Positions 60,128 to 64,000 of a DNA stretch of 64,000 nt are shown in pieces. Each line of letters opens with the position of its first letter. Within the stretch, counting starts at the first letter, position 1. The notes under the pieces are model-generated. The model was not told the origin of the DNA and searched no databases. It saw only the letters and a program-made list of their open reading frames with translations. The stretch is taken from the NCBI GenBank assembly GCA_964522095.1, contig CAZFSO010000004.1, positions 9,399-73,398 on the forward strand, in the 5' to 3' direction. The position numbers were made by a program, and so were the translations under genes. Source of the DNA: UBA6054 sp964522095. Lineage in GTDB: Bacteria; Planctomycetota; Phycisphaerae; Phycisphaerales; UBA1924.

Positions 60128-61078
60128 TCAGCGTACGGAGAACACCTGTGCCATGCGTCGAGACAGGTCAGCGAGGCGCTCGGGCCCGCCGCCCGCGACC
60201 TCCGCGGTGGCCCAGCCAGCGTAACCGATTCCGGCCAGCGCGTCACGCACGCGGTTCCACCCAACGTCGCCGTCGCCGATCTCGACCCCGAAGCCCGTCC
60301 AGAGGCCTTCCTCGTCGCGCCGGCGCCGGCTGAAGTCCTTGACGTCCAGTTTCAGGATCCGCGGGCCGAGGGTGTCGATCCACTGCTCGGGCCAGCCGAC
60401 GTTGACCACGTTGCCCAGGTCCATGTACCAGCCGAACGTGCGCCGCGCCCGGCCCTCGTTGAGTTCGTCGCAGTAACCTGCGGCTTCGAGCGGGCTGAGC
60501 AAAAAGTTGTTCCACACGTTCTCGAAGGCGATCGACACGCCCAGCGCGTCGGCCCGGTCGGCGACGGCGTGCATCGCGTCCTGCGACAGTCGGTAAGCGT
60601 CCGCGTAGGGCATCGATTCGTTCACCACCGCCGGCACGACCAGCACGGTCGAGCCGCCGAAGGCGGCGCAGTCGGTCAGGGCCGTGTCCAGCGCGGCGGC
60701 GGCCTCGCGCCGGACGCCTGCGTCGGGGTGGTTGAACGGCTTGGCCCAGTGTGTCGAGAGGACCACGCCGTGCACGCGCAGCCCGCTCGCCATGGACGCG
60801 GCCCGGACCTCGGTCGCGTCGTACGGGCCCGGGCTGTCGAGTTCCACGCCCTCGAACCCGGCCTTCGCGGCGATGTCGAACTTTTCGGGAAGGTCGGCTC
60901 CCGCGTGGATCATGCCGACCTTGAGCGCCAGGCGGACGCCGCCTGCCGGCTTTGGCCGGTCGCTCGGGTTGTTCGGTTCACCGCGCGGTGCGGGGCGGGC
61001 GTGGGTCCGGCCCGCGGCCAACCCCGCGGCGCCCGCGAGCGCCGCGCCGACGAACGCCCTGCGGTCCAGCGGCGTCAT
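60128..61078 (-). CDS. Tat-exported sugar phosphate isomerase/epimerase-family TIM-barrel protein
   Basis: 316 residues. Signal MTPLDRRAFVGAALAGAAGLA. Xylose-isomerase-like barrel: GFEGVELDSPGPYD, SIAFENVWNNF, TFGWYMDLGN, and LKLDVKDFSRRR carry the expected metal ligands. The ATG at 61078 overlaps the upstream oxidoreductase stop as ATGA. Probably isomerises, epimerises or eliminates a keto-sugar produced by the neighbouring dehydrogenases. Confidence 0.88.
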   Translation of the reverse strand: MTPLDRRAFVGAALAGAAGLAAGRTHARPAPRGEPNNPSDRPKPAGGVRLALKVGMIHAGADLPEKFDIAAKAGFEGVELDSPGPYDATEVRAASMASGLRVHGVVLSTHWAKPFNHPDAGVRREAAAALDTALTDCAAFGGSTVLVVPAVVNESMPYADAYRLSQDAMHAVADRADALGVSIAFENVWNNFLLSPLEAAGYCDELNEGRARRTFGWYMDLGNVVNVGWPEQWIDTLGPRILKLDVKDFSRRRRDEEGLWTGFGVEIGDGDVGWNRVRDALAGIGYAGWATAEVAGGGPERLADLSRRMAQVFSVR

Positions 61079-62415
61079 GTCAGCGGGGTCCGGCCGGGGA
61101 CGGCGACCGCCGGGATCGGGCGTTCGGCGAAGGCCCACGGCGTGGGGTTGAGGTCCTCGGTGCTGTTCATAGCCTGCTCCCAGGTGACGGTCTGGCCGGT
61201 GTACGCGGCCATGCGTCCCATGATGGCCAGCAGCGTGGAGTGGGCCATGAACACGCCGTCGTTGTGCGCGCCGCCCTCGCGGATCGACTTGAACAGCACG
61301 TCGTGCTCGCGCTGGTACATGTCGTTGGACGGGGCCTCGCCGCGCCAGGGCTTGGCGCCCTCGATGGTGTGGCGCTGCTGCCAGGGCTGCATGGTGCACA
61401 CGCCCTCGGAGCCCATGAGCAGGGCGGAGTTGTCCGACGGTGTGTTCTCCCAATGTCGGCACGTGTGGTAGGCCCGCACGCCGCCGGGGTACTCGTAGGT
61501 GACGGCGAAGTGGTCGTACACGTTGCCGGTCTCGGGCGTGGCGGGGCGGGTCTGGCGGCCTCCGACGGCCCAGCACCGCTCGGGCGGTGCGTCCTGCATG
61601 GCCCAGGCCTGCCAGTCCAGGGCGTGCACCGCCTGCTCGACGACGTGGTCGCCCGAGATCGTGTGGAAGTAGTGCCAGTTGCGGGTCATGAACTCGGCGT
61701 CGGACCAGCCCGTCTGGCGGGGCTTGGGCTTGACCCAGCCGGTGGTGTTGTAGGTGGTCTGGATGGCGCGGATCTGCCCCACGCCGCCCTCGTGGATGCG
61801 GGCCATCGTCTCGCGCACCTGGTTCTGGTAGCGCCAGCAGAAGCCGGACATCAGCGAGAGGTTCTTCTCACGCGCGATCCGGGCGGATTCGAGCACGGAC
61901 CGCACGCCCGGCGCGTCGACGGCCACGGGTTTCTCGCAGAACACGTGCTTGCCCGCGTCGACCGCCGCGCGCAGGTGCTCGGGCCGGAACGCGGGCGGCG
62001 TTGCGAGCAGCACGACGTCCACGCCTGAGTCGATCACGCGCCGGGCGCTGTTGAACCCGTCGAACATCCGCTCCGGCTCGACGCGGACCTGGTGCTTGAC
62101 CGCCGCGTCCGGCTCGGCGGCGAACTCTCGCAGGCTGTCGGTCGCCCGGTTCAGGCAGGGGACCAGGCTCTCGGTGTAGAGGTCGCCCATCGCCCAGAGC
62201 ACGGCGTTGGGGTCGGCGGCGAGCGCCTGCGCGACGGCCCCGGTGCCGCGCCCGCCGCAGCCGACGATGCCGACCTTCAGGATCGCCTTCTCGTCACGCT
62301 TCGGCTGGGCCGCACGGGCGCTGGCGCGCCCGGACACGCCGGCCAGGGCGGCCGCGCCGAGCAGCAGGCCGGCGGTGTTGAACTGTCGCCTCGTCCAGCC
62401 ACGCTCACTGGCCAT
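61075..62415 (-). CDS. Tat-exported Gfo/Idh/MocA family oxidoreductase (second copy)
   Basis: 446 residues. Tat signal WTRRQFNTAGLLLGAAALAG. Cofactor motif LKVGIVGCGGRGTGAVAQAL, VVLLATPPAFRPEHL and catalytic CEKPVAVDAPG. It resembles the 58816 copy along its length, but enough differences suggest distinct substrates or directions. Its start overlaps the SUMF1-like gene by 11 bp and its stop overlaps the isomerase start. Confidence 0.92.
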   Translation of the reverse strand: MASERGWTRRQFNTAGLLLGAAALAGVSGRASARAAQPKRDEKAILKVGIVGCGGRGTGAVAQALAADPNAVLWAMGDLYTESLVPCLNRATDSLREFAAEPDAAVKHQVRVEPERMFDGFNSARRVIDSGVDVVLLATPPAFRPEHLRAAVDAGKHVFCEKPVAVDAPGVRSVLESARIAREKNLSLMSGFCWRYQNQVRETMARIHEGGVGQIRAIQTTYNTTGWVKPKPRQTGWSDAEFMTRNWHYFHTISGDHVVEQAVHALDWQAWAMQDAPPERCWAVGGRQTRPATPETGNVYDHFAVTYEYPGGVRAYHTCRHWENTPSDNSALLMGSEGVCTMQPWQQRHTIEGAKPWRGEAPSNDMYQREHDVLFKSIREGGAHNDGVFMAHSTLLAIMGRMAAYTGQTVTWEQAMNSTEDLNPTPWAFAERPIPAVAVPGRTPLT

Positions 62416-63187
62416 CGCCGGGCTCCTTGCCGGGGTCCTGCTCGGTCACGACGCGGAAGCCGACCCAAGAGCAGTCGGCCAGCCACCAGCGGCTCTTGGG
62501 GATCTGCGGGTCGCTGGCGTTCCACGAGCGGTCCTCGTCGAGGGCCGCGGTCGGCAGGCACGCGTCCGGGCCATCGCGGTAACTGCCGCCCATGGCGCGA
62601 CCGCGCCGCGACGTGCCGGCCACCCACTCGGCGACGTTGCCGAGCATGTCGAACAGCCCGAACGCGTTGGGAGCCGTCCTCGCGACCGGACGCGTCGCGT
62701 GCTCGGCGTTCTCGGCGGTCCACGCGGTCGGCGCCGTGGCGCTTTCCGGGAACGGCGCGCCGGCCAGGTGCGTCCACTCGGCCTCGGTCGGCAGTCGGAA
62801 TGCCACGCCGGTCGATTCGGTCAGCCAGGCGCAGAACTGCTCGGCCGCGTGGCGGGTCATGCCGATCGCGGGGTATCCCTGGTGCCCGAAGCCGCGGTCC
62901 GGCGGGACGTACGGCTTGCTCGGCCGGGCCACGGCGTCGGCGTCGCTCTCCTCGGGGCGATCCAGGGCGTAGACGAACACGTCGTACAACTCCCAGGGCA
63001 CCTCGGTCCGCAGCACCCACAAGGCCCCGACCGAGCCGTCGTCCGACGCGGGGCACAGGACGAACTCGGCCTGCACGGTGGTCCCTGGGACTCGGACGCT
63101 CCGGGTCTGGAGACCCTCCGTCGAGCCGGCCAGCGCCGGACCGGCGAGCGTTGCGAAGGATGTTGCGATGAGTTGGGCCAGGCGCAT
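62405..63187 (-). CDS. Exported SUMF1/FGE-fold protein lacking the FGE cysteine pair
   Basis: 260 residues with a signal peptide (LIATSFATLAGPALA). The sulfatase-modifying-factor fold shows as YPAIGMTRHAAEQFCAWL, FRLPTEAEWTHLAG, NAFGLFDMLGNVAEWVAG and a final WVGFRVV. The copper-binding CxxxxC of formylglycine-generating enzymes is absent: after AMGGSYRDG there is a single Cys. It is therefore unlikely to make formylglycine and may be a binding or regulatory domain. It is first in the sugar cluster and its start codon lies inside the start of the divergent apbE gene. Confidence 0.85.
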   Translation of the reverse strand: MRLAQLIATSFATLAGPALAGSTEGLQTRSVRVPGTTVQAEFVLCPASDDGSVGALWVLRTEVPWELYDVFVYALDRPEESDADAVARPSKPYVPPDRGFGHQGYPAIGMTRHAAEQFCAWLTESTGVAFRLPTEAEWTHLAGAPFPESATAPTAWTAENAEHATRPVARTAPNAFGLFDMLGNVAEWVAGTSRRGRAMGGSYRDGPDACLPTAALDEDRSWNASDPQIPKSRWWLADCSWVGFRVVTEQDPGKEPGDGQ

Positions 63188-64000
63188 GCTGCTGGGCGTC
63201 CTTGCTGCGGGGCTTTCGGTCTCGGCGCTCTCGTGTGCGCCGGTGCAGGGCGGGGCGGGACGGGCCGGCGAGGCGGCGAGCCCGGTCGGCCAGCGTAGCA
63301 CCGATCGCTGGGAGTTCGCAAGGGTCCTGATGGGCACGCGGTGCCGCATCGTCGTGTACGCGCCGTCGGAGGACGCGGCCGCGACGGCCTGCGCCGACGC
63401 GTTCGACCGCATCGCCGAGATCGAGGCCGTGCTGAGTGACTACCGCCCGGATTCTGAGGCGTCGCGCCTGGTGCGCCAAGAACCGGGGGTCTGGCACGCG
63501 GTGTCACCGGATCTGGCGTGCGTGCTGCGCCTCAGCGGGCGTGTGCACGCGGCGTCCGGCGGGGCGTTCGACCCTGCGATCGGCCCGCTGACCACACTCT
63601 GGCGACAGTCACGCCGGGATGGCCGCCTGCCGGACCCAGCCACGCTGGCCGATGCCCGGGCACGCTCGGGCTGGGCCTTGATCGAGGTCGATCCGGATCA
63701 CGACCGCGTCCGCCTCGCCCGGGCCGGGATGGGCCTGGATTTCGGCGGCATCGGCAAGGGGTACGCGGCGGACGAGGCCCTGGCGGTCCTGCGCCGTGCT
63801 GGCCTGCCGCGCGCATTGGTCGATTTCGGTGGCGACCTCGTCGCGGGCGACCCGCCGCCGGGCAGCACGGGCTGGCTGGTCGAGATCCCCGGTGCGGCGG
63901 GCCAAACCCGCGAGATCCGCCTGGCGAACGAGGCAGTCGCGTCGTCCGGTGACGCCGAACAGTTCATCGAGATCGACGGCGTGCGCTACAGCCACATCGT
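63168..64000 (+). CDS. apbE: FAD:protein FMN transferase (ApbE-like lipoprotein), 3' end cut by window edge
   Basis: Transfers FMN from FAD to a Ser/Thr of a target flavoprotein outside the cytoplasm. About 277 residues are visible. Lipoprotein signal LLGVLAAGLSVSALSC. Marks: VLMGTRCRIVVYA, LDFGGIGKGYAADEAL, ALVDFGGDLVAGD, AVASSGDAEQF and a C-terminal YSHIV at the edge. The ATG at 63168 has AAGGA 7 nt upstream; an ATG at 63186 is the alternative. The 5' end overlaps the divergent SUMF1-like gene by 20 bp. Confidence 0.93.
   Translation, partial: MSWARRMLLGVLAAGLSVSALSCAPVQGGAGRAGEAASPVGQRSTDRWEFARVLMGTRCRIVVYAPSEDAAATACADAFDRIAEIEAVLSDYRPDSEASRLVRQEPGVWHAVSPDLACVLRLSGRVHAASGGAFDPAIGPLTTLWRQSRRDGRLPDPATLADARARSGWALIEVDPDHDRVRLARAGMGLDFGGIGKGYAADEALAVLRRAGLPRALVDFGGDLVAGDPPPGSTGWLVEIPGAAGQTREIRLANEAVASSGDAEQFIEIDGVRYSHI

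Overview
The window is about 64 kb of high-GC bacterial chromosome. I read it as a planctomycete of the Phycisphaerae type. The grounds are an ECF sigma factor next to a TPR-bearing Ser/Thr kinase, a surface protein with a PEP-CTERM-like tail, a secreted protein ending in a GC-type dockerin pair, tandem DUF1080 proteins beside Tat-exported Gfo/Idh/MocA oxidoreductases and sugar isomerases, and a diderm envelope toolkit (LpxB, LptD, MurD). No rRNA, phage, insertion sequence or CRISPR array was seen. One tRNA-Ser(GGA) is present. The window begins inside a symporter gene, ends inside an apbE gene, and contains one 100-N assembly gap at 8787-8886.

Layout: 1-6.6 kb holds a sodium:solute symporter (minus), an amidase lipoprotein, and polyamine genes (speB and speA minus, a deoxyhypusine-synthase-like gene plus). 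6.7-9.0 kb holds tRNA-Ser, a VOC dioxygenase-like protein, an FMN reductase and a lysine-rich histone H1-like protein broken by the gap. 9.1-14.8 kb is a tightly overlapping minus-strand operon: C39-like peptidase, RLAN/RimK-type ATP-grasp ligase, GCS2-like ligase, N-formylglutamate amidohydrolase-like hydrolase, then L-serine dehydratase. It is preceded by a structured leader that ends in an intrinsic terminator. 15.2-20.6 kb has the ECF sigma factor, the kinase and the surface protein. 20.6-25.7 kb has nadK, dxs and a prenyl synthase (isoprenoid supply), an orphan TolQ/ExbB and a PTS IIA. 25.8-30.7 kb has an rRNA methyltransferase, a histidine kinase, a receiver-XRE regulator and lpxB. 30.7-38.9 kb has a PD-(D/E)XK-like protein, an AGCS symporter, an ABC-F ATPase, small unknowns, an HtrA-like protease and panB. 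38.9-47.2 kb has a circularly permuted D-amino-acid-oxidase-like flavoprotein, a YdjY-like protein, murD, priA, carA and a dockerin protein. 47.3-54.8 kb has a rhodanese, a lipoprotein, recX, a TPR protein, a B12-binding/GTPase fusion, a ThrE-like exporter and lptD. 54.9-64 kb has a YhaM-like exonuclease, maf, then a secreted sugar-oxidation cluster (DUF1080, two TIM-barrel isomerases, two Gfo/Idh/MocA oxidoreductases, a SUMF1-fold protein) and apbE.

Most genes sit in compact same-strand runs with ATGA/GTGA stop-start overlaps, suggesting translational coupling. The most unusual parts are the amidoligase operon with its leader, the permuted flavoprotein, the B12-GTPase fusion without a mutase, the receiver-XRE regulator and the sugar-oxidation cluster. 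Functions come from reading motifs by eye. No database search was run.
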